Assembly (NCBI RefSeq): GCF_004145845.1
Contig: NZ_SELP01000001.1
Location: 620,001-684,000, forward strand
Length of the DNA: 64,000 nucleotides
Direction: 5' to 3'
Source of the DNA: Loktanella sp. IMCC34160
Lineage (GTDB): Bacteria; Pseudomonadota; Alphaproteobacteria; Rhodobacterales; Rhodobacteraceae
In this document: positions 50,274-59,035 of the stretch, piece after piece
Position numbering within the stretch: the stretch's first letter is position 1
How the letters are laid out: each line of letters begins with the position of its first letter
Program-made: the position numbers and the translations under genes
The notes under the pieces: generated by a model
What the model saw: only the letters and a program-made list of their open reading frames with translations
What the model was told of the DNA's origin: nothing
Database searches by the model: none

Positions 50274-50416
50274 CGGGCGGCTCCGTCGCTGTAGGTTTGC
50301 CGCCCTTATGCATCCCCGGCGGCGGATTGCAACAAATCCCCCCGACCCAACGTCAGTCTTGCCCGGAATCACCAAGTCGCGGCAGGGTTCGGGCAACGTT
50401 CAGGGAGGATACGTTG

Positions 50417-50803
50417 ATGAAGAGTTTTGTTCTTGGTCTTGTGGCAGCGGTCGGGCTGGCCGGGGCTGTGGCCGCTGACCCGCTGGAAGGCATCTGGCAG
50501 ACCGAGGTGGATGACGGCTCCTATGCCCTTGTCACGGTCAGCCCCTGTGGCCCGGCCTTTTGCGGGGTGATCAGCCGCACCTTCAATTCGGACGGCGAAT
50601 ATCAGTCGGAGAACATCGGCCGCCAGATCGTGATCGACATGGTGGCGGAAGGGGACGGCCACTACGAAGGCAGCGTCTGGCGTCCGTCGAACGACAAGAT
50701 CTACATCGGCAAGATGGATATCGAAGGCAACACCGTGCGCCTGCGCGGCTGCGTGGCCGGTGGTCTGATCTGCGCGAGCCAGACCTGGACCAAGGTTCAG
50801 TAA
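50417..50803 (+). CDS. Exported DUF2147 protein
   Basis: 128 residues. A Sec signal (KSFVLGLVAAVGLAGAVAAD) is followed by a DUF2147 domain: DPLEGIWQTEVDDGSYALV, CGPAFCGVISRTF and VRLRGCVAGGLICASQTW, with two cysteine pairs that could form disulfides in the periplasm. The domain is a small lipocalin-like beta barrel of unknown role. GGGAGG lies before the ATG at 50417. It faces away from hisA and is not part of the his operon. Confidence 0.85.
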   Translation: MKSFVLGLVAAVGLAGAVAADPLEGIWQTEVDDGSYALVTVSPCGPAFCGVISRTFNSDGEYQSENIGRQIVIDMVAEGDGHYEGSVWRPSNDKIYIGKMDIEGNTVRLRGCVAGGLICASQTWTKVQ

Positions 50804-50874
50804 TCTTCGCCAATCGCTATTGATTGGCCCCGGTTTGCGCCGGGGCCTTTCCTGTTTCAGGGCGTGGATTGCAG

Positions 50875-51552
50875 CTACGCAGCGTTGGTCGGGATAAGAT
50901 CCGTATAGATGAACCCATCCCGCTCGACCGTTTCGCCGGTCTCGACCGGGATCGGGGCGGAAAATATCGGCCCCGCCACGACGGCGGAATGGAACTCTCC
51001 GTTTTCGCCACAGGGGTCCACGCCCTCGGGCAGATCGGCAAGAAAGCGTTCGTCATAGCGCCGTCCGCACAGATCGCGCGGCATTTTCGACGGATCGCAG
51101 GTGACGATCCGCGCGTCGAACCCATCGGCGATGATCATCCGGGCCAATTGGTCGGTGGGAATGCCCCAGACCGGGAAGACCGGCGTGATGCCGGTCGGCG
51201 CCAGCTGCTTGATCCGGTAATCCCGCACGTCCTCAAGGAACAGGTCGCCAAAGACCATATGGGTCACGTCCAGCGCCTTCACCTTGTCCATCGCGGCCTC
51301 CATCCGGGCCTCGTATTCTTCGTTGGAACAGGGAAAGGGCAGGGGCACCTCGATCAGCGGCAGACCGGCGGCGCGGGCCTGCGCCCTGAGAAGCGCGTTG
51401 CGGGTGCCATGCATAGCGACCCGGTCGAAGGCCTCGTTCGTGGTGGACAGCATGGCGACCACCTCGATCTCGCCTTCCTGCCGGACCTTGTGCAGCGCAT
51501 AGGCGCAATCCTTGCCGGAGGACCAGCCGATAATAGCGCAGGGTTTGGTCAT
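50875..51552 (-). CDS. PP-loop ATP-binding protein, diphthine-ammonia-ligase-like
   Basis: 225 residues of the DUF71/Dph6-like family. The PP-loop is SSGKDCAYAL (about residues 11-20), a variant of SGGKDS, and the late conserved segment CDPSKMPRDLCGRRYDERFL is typical of the bacterial branch. Bacteria do not make diphthamide, so the true substrate is different and unknown; an amidation or sulfur-transfer step is possible. The ATG at 51552 overlaps the hisH stop by 4 nt, so it is translated with the histidine genes. Confidence 0.82.
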   Translation of the reverse strand: MTKPCAIIGWSSGKDCAYALHKVRQEGEIEVVAMLSTTNEAFDRVAMHGTRNALLRAQARAAGLPLIEVPLPFPCSNEEYEARMEAAMDKVKALDVTHMVFGDLFLEDVRDYRIKQLAPTGITPVFPVWGIPTDQLARMIIADGFDARIVTCDPSKMPRDLCGRRYDERFLADLPEGVDPCGENGEFHSAVVAGPIFSAPIPVETGETVERDGFIYTDLIPTNAA

Positions 51553-52187
51553 GGGCTCCACGTCAGGAAATTGCCGATCAGGCGCAGGCCGACGGCCTGG
51601 CTTTTCTCGGGGTGAAACTGGGTGCCGATGATGGTGTCTCGACCGACGATGGCGGTGATGTCCCCGGCATAATCCACATGGGCGATCCGCTGGGCCGGGT
51701 CCGTGACCTGCATGTGCCAGCTGTGCACGAAATAGGCGTGGTCGCCGGTTTCGATGCCGTCCAGAACCGGGTGGGGCCGGTCGATCACAAGATCGTTCCA
51801 GCCCATATGCGGCACCGGCAGGGTCGGGTCAGCCGGGGTGATCTTCACGATCTCGCCGGGGATCCAGCCGAAACCGGGGGTTTCTTCATATTCATGGCCG
51901 ACGGTTGCCAGCATCTGCATTCCTACGCAGATGCCAAGGAAGGGCACCGCCCGCACCTCGACCGCCTCGCGGATCGCCTCGGCCAGACCGTCGAACCGGT
52001 GGAGTGCCGCATGACAGGCCGGAAAGGCCCCGTCGCCGGGCAGAACGATCCGGTCGGCGCGGGCCACCACATCGGCGTCCGAGGTCACGACGACCGAGCC
52101 GCCGCCCACCTCGCGTGCCATCCGCTCCAGCGCCTTTTGCGCCGAATGCAGGTTGCCGCTGTCATAGTCGATAAGAGCCGTGAGCAA
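51549..52187 (-). CDS. hisH: Imidazole glycerol phosphate synthase glutaminase subunit
   Basis: 212 residues of the class I glutamine amidotransferase fold. The nucleophile is Cys87 in GICVGMQML, and the catalytic His and Glu are in FHPEKSQ near the end. The oxyanion-loop glycine set is in LPGDGAFPAC. It supplies ammonia to HisF. It is upstream of the PP-loop gene with a 4 nt overlap and separated from hisB by the GFA gene, so the his genes here are in pieces. Confidence 0.95.
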   Translation of the reverse strand: MLTALIDYDSGNLHSAQKALERMAREVGGGSVVVTSDADVVARADRIVLPGDGAFPACHAALHRFDGLAEAIREAVEVRAVPFLGICVGMQMLATVGHEYEETPGFGWIPGEIVKITPADPTLPVPHMGWNDLVIDRPHPVLDGIETGDHAYFVHSWHMQVTDPAQRIAHVDYAGDITAIVGRDTIIGTQFHPEKSQAVGLRLIGNFLTWSP

Positions 52188-52213
52188 GACTGACCTCCGT
52201 TTGCCCGCCTCCC

Positions 52214-52696
52214 CTATCTCAGGTGCAGGACCTCGTCCAGTATGACAGGATCAATCGGTGTTCCCTCTGGGGTTGCGGCATGCGCCTGAAAGGTCTTGTA
52301 ACCCGCCGGAACCAACGTGCCGCGCACGGCGCTTTCCAGAAAGATGTATTTGCTGTTGTCGGGGGAGAATTCGAACCAGCCGGGATCATCGAAGGTGCCG
52401 GCATAGACACCCAGCCGATCGGGCCAGCGGGCGAAGGTCAGGTTGGTCTTGGTGCCGCAGTCACCGCAGAAGTGGACATAGACGTCCGCTCCGCTTCCAG
52501 TGGACACATGCGTGTAGACCTTCGGCTCGCCAGCGATGAACCGGAACGCAGAGGTGTCAAAGATCGGTTCGACCAGTCCTTGCGCACCCGTTGCCCGCTG
52601 GCAGAACCTGCAAAAGCAGACGGTCACCCAAAGCGGCGCGGTCTCCACTTCGTAGCGAAGCTTGCCGCACAGGCAGCCACCTTGTTCGTGGTCCAT
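52214..52696 (-). CDS. GFA-family zinc-binding protein
   Basis: 160 residues of the GFA (glutathione-dependent formaldehyde-activating-like) family. Zinc cysteines are seen in GGCLCGKLRYE, CFCRFCQRATGA and CGDCGTKTNL, the standard seven-cysteine arrangement. Most members are not proven enzymes. Start at 52696 (MDHEQGGCLCG) is natural because the first zinc site follows at once. It stands between hisH and hisB on the same strand, but is not a histidine gene by function. Confidence 0.88.
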   Translation of the reverse strand: MDHEQGGCLCGKLRYEVETAPLWVTVCFCRFCQRATGAQGLVEPIFDTSAFRFIAGEPKVYTHVSTGSGADVYVHFCGDCGTKTNLTFARWPDRLGVYAGTFDDPGWFEFSPDNSKYIFLESAVRGTLVPAGYKTFQAHAATPEGTPIDPVILDEVLHLR

Positions 52697-52750
52697 GTCA
52701 GTCCCCCTTCGGCCAAGGCCAGAAGGGGGAAGACTAGCACGTTTAGGGTG

Positions 52751-53338
52751 CTAAAGCGCGCCCTTTGTGGACGGGATCGCATCCGCCTTGCGCGGATCGG
52801 TCTCCACGGCCATGCGCAGGGCGCGGGCCACGGATTTGAACGCGGCCTCGGCGATGTGGTGGCTGTTGAACCCGTGCAACCGGTCGATATGCAGGGTGAT
52901 GCCGCCATGGGTCGACAGCGCCTGAAAGAATTCGCGCACCAGTTCGGTGTCGAAGCTGCCAATCTTCGGGGTTGGCAGATCCAGATTGCAGATCAGGTAG
53001 GGGCGGCCCGACAGGTCCAGCGCGCACCGCACCTGCGCGTCATCCATGGCAAGGTGACATTCGCCGTAGCGGCGGATGCCCTTCTTGTCGCCAAGCGCCT
53101 TCGACAGGGCCTGCCCGATGGCAATGCCCGTGTCCTCGACCGTGTGGTGGTCGTCGATGTGCAGGTCGCCCTTGGCCCGGATCGTCATGTCGATCAGCGA
53201 ATGGCGGGACAGCTGGTCCAGCATGTGGTCGAAGAAACCGACCCCGGTCTGGTTGTCATAGGTGCCGGTCCCGTCAAGGTTCAGCTCGACCGAGATCTCG
53301 GTCTCGGCGGTCTTGCGGGTGATCGTGGCGCTGCGCAT
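52751..53338 (-). CDS. hisB: Imidazoleglycerol-phosphate dehydratase
   Basis: 195 residues, the monofunctional form without phosphatase domain, as usual in Alphaproteobacteria. The two manganese-binding histidine motifs are [14 protein letters not shown] and [12 protein letters not shown]. Start at 53338 ([15 protein letters not shown]) is normal; a longer frame is rejected. It is the first of the histidine genes in this direction (hisB, then hisH, hisA, hisF, hisE further on). Confidence 0.95.
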   Translation of the reverse strand: MRSATITRKTAETEISVELNLDGTGTYDNQTGVGFFDHMLDQLSRHSLIDMTIRAKGDLHIDDHHTVEDTGIAIGQALSKALGDKKGIRRYGECHLAMDDAQVRCALDLSGRPYLICNLDLPTPKIGSFDTELVREFFQALSTHGGITLHIDRLHGFNSHHIAEAAFKSVARALRMAVETDPRKADAIPSTKGAL

Positions 53339-53510
53339 GGGCCTGTCCCTCGTCGTTTCGCGTCTTGGGCAGGCTATAGGCCGAAGCGGGCGCGGGGAAA
53401 AGGGGCAGGGCACCGGGGCGGGGCGTTTCGAAATCTCTGTGCCCTTTCAGCAAGTTTTAACTGAATGCGGTGAAACCTGTCGGAAACCGGAGCCAGAAAG
53501 GACCGATCCG

Positions 53511-54122
53511 ATGCATGCACTGATTTTCGATACCGACCCGACCGCGATGGTGCGGCAGGCTGCCATCCTGATGGACAAGGGGTTCAACGTGTCCTGCGCC
53601 GAAAGTGCCGCCACCGCGCGGGCCTTCCTGTCGTCGGACACCGTGGACCTGCTGATCGCCGGGGCCAGCGGGCCGGGCATGGCGGACAAGCTGCGCGCGA
53701 TGCTGCCCGCGATGGGCGGCGGGCAGGTCGCTGTTCTGGTCATGGGCGAGGCCTCGGGCCCGGATTTCGCCGATCTTTCCGCCCGACTGCCCGGTTTCTA
53801 CGGCATGGTTGGCCGCGCGGCCGGGCCGGACCTTCTGGCCCAGCTTGCGGTTTCCGCCGTCGCGGGGGTGGATATGGAACAGGCGCACCGGCGCCGGCAA
53901 AGGTTCGTCGCGGCGGCGACCGCGGTGATGGCCAACCGGACCACACGCAGCGTGGCCAGCCCTCCGCCCGCTGTCGCGGCCCCCGTCCTGCCCGCCGCGC
54001 CTGCACCGGCCCCGTTTCTGGAGGACTGGACACCCGCGCACCCAGCCGACCCGGCGGTCACCGGGCCGCTTTCCCCGCCCAACCGCGACCCGATGCCGGA
54101 CCGGCGGTTGCACCTGTCCTGA
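53511..54122 (+). CDS. Receiver-like protein lacking the phosphorylation residues
   Basis: 203 residues. The first 120 resemble a CheY-type receiver domain: MHALIFDTDP gives the acidic pair (Asp7, Asp9), but the strand that should end in the phospho-acceptor Asp reads DLLIAGASGPG, and the Lys of the last strand is replaced (YGMVGRAAGPDLL). It is therefore a pseudo-receiver that should not be phosphorylated in the normal way. The last 70 residues are Pro/Ala-rich and probably disordered. GAAAGGACC lies 7 nt before the ATG at 53511. Function unknown. Confidence 0.6.
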   Translation: MHALIFDTDPTAMVRQAAILMDKGFNVSCAESAATARAFLSSDTVDLLIAGASGPGMADKLRAMLPAMGGGQVAVLVMGEASGPDFADLSARLPGFYGMVGRAAGPDLLAQLAVSAVAGVDMEQAHRRRQRFVAAATAVMANRTTRSVASPPPAVAAPVLPAAPAPAPFLEDWTPAHPADPAVTGPLSPPNRDPMPDRRLHLS

Positions 54123-54190
54123 CCGGCGCGCCGGGGATTGCAGCGCCCCGGCCGATGGGGCAGGGTGGCGGCCAAAGAAAAGAGGCCGCC

Positions 54191-54430
54191 ATGACCACCT
54201 GCGTTTTCGTCCAGATCCGCTGCAAACCCGGCACCACCTACACGGTGGCCGACGCCATCGCGCTCAAGGAAATCCATTCAGAGCTTTATTCGACCAGCGG
54301 CGAATGGGACCTGCTGATGAAGCTTTACATCCCCGCCGACGCGGACGTGGGGCATTTCATCAACGAAGCACTGGGCGACATCCCCCAGATCGAACGCAGC
54401 ATGACCACGCTGACGTTCAAGGCGTTCTGA
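54191..54430 (+). CDS. Stand-alone Lrp/AsnC ligand-binding (RAM) domain protein
   Basis: 79 residues matching only the effector-binding half of Lrp/AsnC regulators, with no DNA-binding domain: TCVFVQIRCKPGTTY, SGEWDLLMKLYIP and QIERSMTTLTFKAF are typical. Such proteins form ring-like oligomers that may bind amino acids or join with full-length Lrp. The ATG at 54191 follows AAAAGAGGCC. It lies between the receiver-like gene and the methyltransferase gene on the same strand; a link is not evident. Confidence 0.82.
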   Translation: MTTCVFVQIRCKPGTTYTVADAIALKEIHSELYSTSGEWDLLMKLYIPADADVGHFINEALGDIPQIERSMTTLTFKAF

Positions 54431-54460
54431 TAAAACCCCGGTTCCGAGAGTAGGTGCGCG

Positions 54461-55189
54461 TTGGATCACCCCAAAGACATCTACGACCCGAAGTTCGTAG
54501 CCGACCTGTTCGATCGTTGTTCTTCAAACTATCGGCGTTGGAGCGCCATCAGCTCTTTTGGCTTCATCGCGATTTGGCGCCATCAGTGTGTTGCACGCCT
54601 TCGGGGGGCCAAGACGTCGGGCGCGGCCGTCGTCGATCTGATGGCGGGGACCGGAGAGGTATGGCCGCACCTGCTGCGTCGCTTTCCCGACCTCGCCCAG
54701 ATTACGGCAATCGACATCTCGCACCGCATGCACCTCGAAGCGTTGCAGAAGTTGCATGGAAAATATGCTGATCGGATATCGCATTTCGAAGCCGACGCCT
54801 TGCAGACCGATCTCCCGAGCGAACAGGCCGATCTCGTGGTCTCGACCTTTGGGCTCAAGACGTTCAACAGGGACCAACAGGCTGTGCTTGCTGCCCAAAT
54901 TGCCCGCATCCTGAAACCGGGTGGGCGGTTTTCCCTTATCGAAGCTTCCGATCCAAAGGGTTGGGCGCTTCGGCCTCTATACAGGTTCTATCTTGATAGG
55001 GTTCTGCCGCAGGTGGAGCGCTTCTTTCTGAACGGCGCGCATGATTTCAGCATGATTGGGGATTACACGCGCAATTTTGGCAACTGTCTCCACATGGCAG
55101 ATGCGTTGCGGCAGGCTGGGCTGGAGGTGGAGTACAAGACCCACTTTTTCGGCTGCGCAACGAGTGTTGCCGGATTCAAGCCGGAGTAG
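54461..55189 (+). CDS. UbiE-like class I SAM methyltransferase
   Basis: 242 residues. SAM motif I is VVDLMAGTGEV (about residues 57-67), motif II is in FEADALQTDLPSEQADLV, and the UbiE/MenG-like segments are STFGLKTF and RILKPGGRFSLIEASDP followed by LYRFYLDRVLPQ. It is probably a quinone or lipid C-methyltransferase, but it is not the main ubiE because motifs differ and the neighbourhood lacks ubi genes. The start is TTG at 54461 with GAGAGTAGG upstream. Base composition is more AT-rich than the his genes nearby, suggesting acquisition. Confidence 0.78.
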   Translation: MDHPKDIYDPKFVADLFDRCSSNYRRWSAISSFGFIAIWRHQCVARLRGAKTSGAAVVDLMAGTGEVWPHLLRRFPDLAQITAIDISHRMHLEALQKLHGKYADRISHFEADALQTDLPSEQADLVVSTFGLKTFNRDQQAVLAAQIARILKPGGRFSLIEASDPKGWALRPLYRFYLDRVLPQVERFFLNGAHDFSMIGDYTRNFGNCLHMADALRQAGLEVEYKTHFFGCATSVAGFKPE

Positions 55190-55243
55190 CCGCGTTAGGA
55201 TCAAAGGGATCATTGGGCGTGGCCGCACCCATGTTGCGGAAAC

Positions 55244-55274
55244 AAAAACGGCGCCCCGGGGGGCGCCGCGTTTT
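55244..55274. terminator. Bidirectional terminator between methyltransferase and tRNA genes
   Basis: CGGCGCCCC (55249-55257) pairs with GGGGCGCCG (55260-55268). AAAAA on the left gives a T-run for the minus-strand tRNAs and TTTT at 55271-55274 serves the plus-strand methyltransferase gene. Confidence 0.85.
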
Positions 55275-55282
55275 GGTCCGAA

Positions 55283-55357
55283 TGGAGCGGGCGATGAGAT
55301 TCGAACTCACGACCCTTACCTTGGCAAGGTAATGCTCTACCCCTGAGCTACGCCCGC
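55283..55357 (-). tRNA. tRNA-Gly (GCC), copy 1
   Basis: 75 nt cloverleaf read on the minus strand: acceptor GCGGGCG pairs with CGCCCGC, anticodon loop TTGCCAA gives GCC, T-loop is TTCGAAT, and the 3' CCA is encoded. It is identical to the second copy 22 nt away. Arms fold without mismatches in the acceptor and anticodon stems. Confidence 0.97.
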
Positions 55358-55379
55358 GCTGCCATTCGGCGGTCCAATC

Positions 55380-55454
55380 TGGAGCGGGCGATGAGATTCG
55401 AACTCACGACCCTTACCTTGGCAAGGTAATGCTCTACCCCTGAGCTACGCCCGC
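55380..55454 (-). tRNA. tRNA-Gly (GCC), copy 2
   Basis: Identical 75 nt tRNA-Gly(GCC) with encoded CCA, lying upstream of copy 1 on the minus strand and sharing its transcript and terminator. The 22 nt spacer (55358-55379) contains nothing else. Confidence 0.97.
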
Positions 55455-55548
55455 GCCGATTGGTGCGCGTCAGATAGGAAAACCGCGCGGGACGCGCAAG
55501 AGGAAAATGCGCCCCGCCCCGCGATTTCTGATCTGACCAACATCAGGA

Positions 55549-56823
55549 TCACGACAATTGCGCCGCTGCCGCCCGCATGGCCGCGCGGGTCTGGTCAAGG
55601 TCGGCGTCGGACAGGGCAAGACAGGGATAGGTCTTGCCCGGCGACTTGAATATCCCGCCAGCCCGCAACGCATCGTTCCAGACCTTTGCCCGCCCCGCGT
55701 CCGCCGCCTGCACCGCGCGGTAGTCGCGCGGCGGCTGGCCGGTGAACACCACCTCAAACAGGGTCGGATCGCCGACGATCTGGTAGGGGATGCCGGTGGG
55801 ATCGAGCGCCTCGCGCACCATACCCTGAACCTTCTCGCCCAGCCCGCGCAGCCGGGCATATTGCCCGTCGCGCCGCAGGATTTCCATCGTCTTCAGTCCG
55901 GCCACTGCCGCCACCGGATTGCCCGAAAGCGTGCCCAGCTGCATCAGCCAGCGGTCCGCGCCCACAGCGGATTTGTCGAAATGGGCCATGATGTCTGCCC
56001 GCCCCGCGATCGCCGCCAAGGGGAAGCCGCCGCCGATGATCTTGCCCAGCGTGGCGATATCCGGGGTCACCCCGTAAAGGGTCTGCGCCCCGCCATAGTC
56101 AAAGCGGAACCCGGTCACCACCTCGTCGAAGATCAGGACGATGCCGTATTTATCCGCCTCGTCCCGCAACAGCTGCAGGAAACCGGGCAGGGGCGGGATG
56201 ATCCGTTGCAGCGGTTCGACGATGATCGCCGCCACCTGATCCCCCCATTCGGCGAGAAGGGACCGGATGTAGTCGAAGTCGTTGAAGGGCGCGATCAGCA
56301 TCTCGGCCGCGACCGAGGCGGGGATCCCGGCGCTATCCGGCACGGCTTGCGGAAAGTTCACCCGCGTGGTGGGGGCCAGCGACATTTGCGCCTCGGCGCT
56401 CATCCCGTGGTAGCCGCCTTCGAACTTCACGATCTTGTCGCGGCCGGTGAAGGCGCGGGCCAGCCGCATGGCATACATGTCCGCCTCGCCCCCGGACGAG
56501 ACATAGCGGATCTGCTCGGCGCAGAGCACGGCGCGGCAGATCTCCTCGGCCAGGTCGATGCCGGCGGCATTGTTGGCGAAAAAGGTCATCCCTTTGGGCA
56601 GTTGGTCGAATACCGCTTCCAGCACCTCGGGGTGGCCGTGGCCCAGCAGCATTGGGCCGGACCCGATCAGGTAATCGACATAGTCGTTGCCGTCCTCGTC
56701 GCGGACGCGGGCGCCTTGACCGTCGCGGATCACGATACCGGGGTCGAAATTGCCGAAACCGCCGCCGGGCAGGACGGCGCGGGCGCGGGCAGTCCAGTCG
56801 GACTGGCTGTGAATACGGTTCAT
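55549..56823 (-). CDS. Class III aminotransferase (glutamate-1-semialdehyde-aminomutase-like)
   Basis: 424 residues, fold type I PLP enzyme. Lys261 in ATLGKIIGGG should bind PLP, Asp233 in IFDEVVTGFR pairs with the pyridine nitrogen, and VSSGGEADMYAMRLAR matches the substrate loop of aminomutase-like members (NSGTEA in HemL). It is not the true HemL in context: it closes an operon with two enolase-superfamily enzymes, an MDR dehydrogenase and a demethylase. It probably acts on an amino acid or amino aldehyde from this catabolic path. It starts 5 nt after the enolase gene. Confidence 0.82.
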   Translation of the reverse strand: MNRIHSQSDWTARARAVLPGGGFGNFDPGIVIRDGQGARVRDEDGNDYVDYLIGSGPMLLGHGHPEVLEAVFDQLPKGMTFFANNAAGIDLAEEICRAVLCAEQIRYVSSGGEADMYAMRLARAFTGRDKIVKFEGGYHGMSAEAQMSLAPTTRVNFPQAVPDSAGIPASVAAEMLIAPFNDFDYIRSLLAEWGDQVAAIIVEPLQRIIPPLPGFLQLLRDEADKYGIVLIFDEVVTGFRFDYGGAQTLYGVTPDIATLGKIIGGGFPLAAIAGRADIMAHFDKSAVGADRWLMQLGTLSGNPVAAVAGLKTMEILRRDGQYARLRGLGEKVQGMVREALDPTGIPYQIVGDPTLFEVVFTGQPPRDYRAVQAADAGRAKVWNDALRAGGIFKSPGKTYPCLALSDADLDQTRAAMRAAAAQLS

Positions 56824-56828
56824 CGGGG

Positions 56829-57932
56829 CTACTCCAGAATCAGATCAGGCTGGCCAAGCCGGTCACGGTCGGGGGTGATGCCAAGGCCGGGGCCGTCCGG
56901 CGGGGCCAGCCGCCCGGCTTGGCGCATTGGCCCGTTATCGGCGATACGCGGGGACACATAACCCGACAGGTCGCAGACGTTCAGCACCCGGCGCGGGTCT
57001 GTCGCCGCGCCCAGATGGGACAAGGCGGCGGTGGCGATGTCCGATCCCCAAGTGTCTTCGATGCACATTTTCGGGCCAAGATGTAGGCACAGGTCGCGCG
57101 CCGCCCGCATGGCCGACAGCCCGCCGAATTTCGACAGTTTCAGCGCCACCGCGTCCATCACCCCGGCCCGATGCCCGTGCAGCAGGCTGGCGGTGTCATG
57201 GGCGTTTTCGTCCAGTTTCATCGGCAGGTTGGTGGCGGCTTTGACCCGGGCGCAATCCTCGATCGTGGCACAGGGCTGTTCCAGCATCACGTCAAAGGAT
57301 GCCGCAGCCCGTCCGACCCGGATCGCATCAAGCGAGGTCGCGCCGCAGTTCCAGTCCCCATAGACCAAGGGCCCCGCGCCCACTGCCTCGCGCACCAGCC
57401 GCAGGCGGGCCACGTCGGTTTCCCAATTCGCGTCGGCGCCCAGCTTCACCTGAAACTGGGTGATCCCCTGCTCCTGCGCGTCGCGGGCGATGCGGGCCAT
57501 CTCCTCCGGCGCGATACAGGTGATGGAATGGTAAAGCGGCATATCCGCCGTCCGCCGCCCGCCCAGAAGCGCGAACAGCGGCAGGCCCGCCACCTTGCCG
57601 GTGATGTCCCACAGCGCGATGTCCAGCGCCGATTTGGCATAGCGGTGGCCGGGCAGCCAGTCGTTCACCTTCGCCATCAGCGCCTCTGGCCCAACCGGGT
57701 CGGCCCCAAGGATCACCGGGGCCAGTTCGCGCAGGGCAGGGGCCACGCCGCGCGCATAGGCCGGCAGGTAATGGGGGATCGGGCAGACCTCTCCCCAGCC
57801 GGTCAGGCCGGCGTCCGTTTCAGCCGCGATCACGGCCGTTTCAACGGTGTCGCAGGTCTTGCCATCGGCCATGTAATAGGCCTCGTGGCTGGTCAGGGGC
57901 AGGTGCCACAGGGTCAGTCTGGTGATCTTCAT
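56829..57932 (-). CDS. Enolase-superfamily MR/MLE protein 1
   Basis: 367 residues: N-terminal capping domain and TIM barrel. Metal ligands are Asp193 (YGDWN), Glu218 (LEQP) and Asp241 (KLDEN); the acid/base lysines are Lys163 (QVKLG) and Lys265 (ALKLSKFGG). This Lys-Lys pattern is that of the muconate-lactonising subgroup, which includes epimerases and dehydratases of amino-acid derivatives such as hydroxyproline betaine epimerase HpbD and cis-3-hydroxyproline dehydratase. It overlaps the second enolase gene by 4 nt. The exact reaction is unknown; a proline- or betaine-type substrate is suggested by the demethylase in the operon. Confidence 0.85.
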   Translation of the reverse strand: MKITRLTLWHLPLTSHEAYYMADGKTCDTVETAVIAAETDAGLTGWGEVCPIPHYLPAYARGVAPALRELAPVILGADPVGPEALMAKVNDWLPGHRYAKSALDIALWDITGKVAGLPLFALLGGRRTADMPLYHSITCIAPEEMARIARDAQEQGITQFQVKLGADANWETDVARLRLVREAVGAGPLVYGDWNCGATSLDAIRVGRAAASFDVMLEQPCATIEDCARVKAATNLPMKLDENAHDTASLLHGHRAGVMDAVALKLSKFGGLSAMRAARDLCLHLGPKMCIEDTWGSDIATAALSHLGAATDPRRVLNVCDLSGYVSPRIADNGPMRQAGRLAPPDGPGLGITPDRDRLGQPDLILE

Positions 57933-59035
57933 TGGTAGACTCCAACAGGATCGCCAAGCGCCCCTTCATCCGGGTGAACTCCAAGGCCCGGCGCCTCGGG
58001 CAAGTGCAGGTGGCCGTCGATGTTCCGGGGGCCGCGCCCGCCCGCGATGTCGACGGTCAGCATGTCCTGACAGGCCCAGACCGCGTGGCAATTTTCATCG
58101 GGGATGGTTGCGGCAAGATGCAGCGCCTCGCAATCGGCCAGCACGGACCCGCCGGTGGCCATGACGAACATGTCGATCCCATGGGCAAGGGCGATGTCGC
58201 GCATCCGCGCCGCCTTGGTCAGCCCGCCGACGCGGTTCAGCTTGATCCCGAACACCTCGGCCAGACCGTCGCGGGCGATCCGGGCGGCGTCCTGAAGGGT
58301 GACAAGGCTTTCGTCCACGCTGACCGGGGCGGAATGCAGCGGCCGGATCGCGGCGATATCGTCCAGCGTTTCGCAGGGCTGTTCGAACATGACCTGAAGG
58401 TCTTCGGTCGCCCGCATGACCCGCAGCGCCTGCTGCCGGGTCCAGCCCCGGTTCACGTCATAAAGGACGATCTCGCCGGGTTTGCGGATCGATTCCACGT
58501 CGCGGATGCGGGCGATATCGCGTTCCACATCGCCGCCGATCTTGACCGAATGGGCCACGTATCCGCGCTGGCGATAGCGGTCCATCACAGCGCGGGTTTC
58601 TTCCACGGTCTTTGCCCCGACGGACGATGCGATGGGCCGCGGTGTGCGGCTGCCCCCGCCCATCAGGTCGGCAATCGGCTGGCCCGCCGCCTGCCCGGCG
58701 ATGTCCCAGCAGGCCATGTCGATGGGCGACTTGGCGTAAAGATGGCCGGGCAGGGACAGGTCCATCACCCGTTCGACCTCCAGCACCTTGCGCGGGTCGA
58801 GGCCAAGGAGGAACGGGGCCATGGTTTCGATGCCCGCCCGGATGCCGGGGCCGTGCGCGGGCACATAGGTATGCCCCCACGGCGTGCCCTCGCCCCAACC
58901 GGTGATCCCGGCGTCGGTCTCAAGCTTCACCAGCGTGGCATCAAGGCATTCGAACTTCAGCCGCCCGCCGGACAGCCAATAGGGATGCTCCAGCGGCAGA
59001 TCGACGTGGTAGACGGTGATCGCGGTGATCTTCAT
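57929..59035 (-). CDS. Enolase-superfamily MR/MLE protein 2
   Basis: 368 residues, same subgroup as its neighbour. Metal ligands Asp193 (LYDVN), Glu218 (FEQP), Asp241 (VDES), lysines Lys165 (SVKIGG) and Lys265 (GIKLNRVGG) occupy nearly identical positions. The KIGG and MKLTRIGG-like segments resemble HpbD (4-hydroxyproline betaine 2-epimerase) as I recall it. The capping-domain 20s loop (PLEHPYWLSGG) differs from that of protein 1 (SHEAYYMADGK), so the two should act on different substrates or steps. It overlaps the MDR gene by 4 nt. Confidence 0.85.
   Translation of the reverse strand: MKITAITVYHVDLPLEHPYWLSGGRLKFECLDATLVKLETDAGITGWGEGTPWGHTYVPAHGPGIRAGIETMAPFLLGLDPRKVLEVERVMDLSLPGHLYAKSPIDMACWDIAGQAAGQPIADLMGGGSRTPRPIASSVGAKTVEETRAVMDRYRQRGYVAHSVKIGGDVERDIARIRDVESIRKPGEIVLYDVNRGWTRQQALRVMRATEDLQVMFEQPCETLDDIAAIRPLHSAPVSVDESLVTLQDAARIARDGLAEVFGIKLNRVGGLTKAARMRDIALAHGIDMFVMATGGSVLADCEALHLAATIPDENCHAVWACQDMLTVDIAGGRGPRNIDGHLHLPEAPGLGVHPDEGALGDPVGVYQ

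Noticed and set aside
55283-55454. Tandem tRNA-Gly genes as an integration site
   Set aside because: No integrase, no partial tRNA copy and no att-like direct repeat is found near them; both copies are intact.
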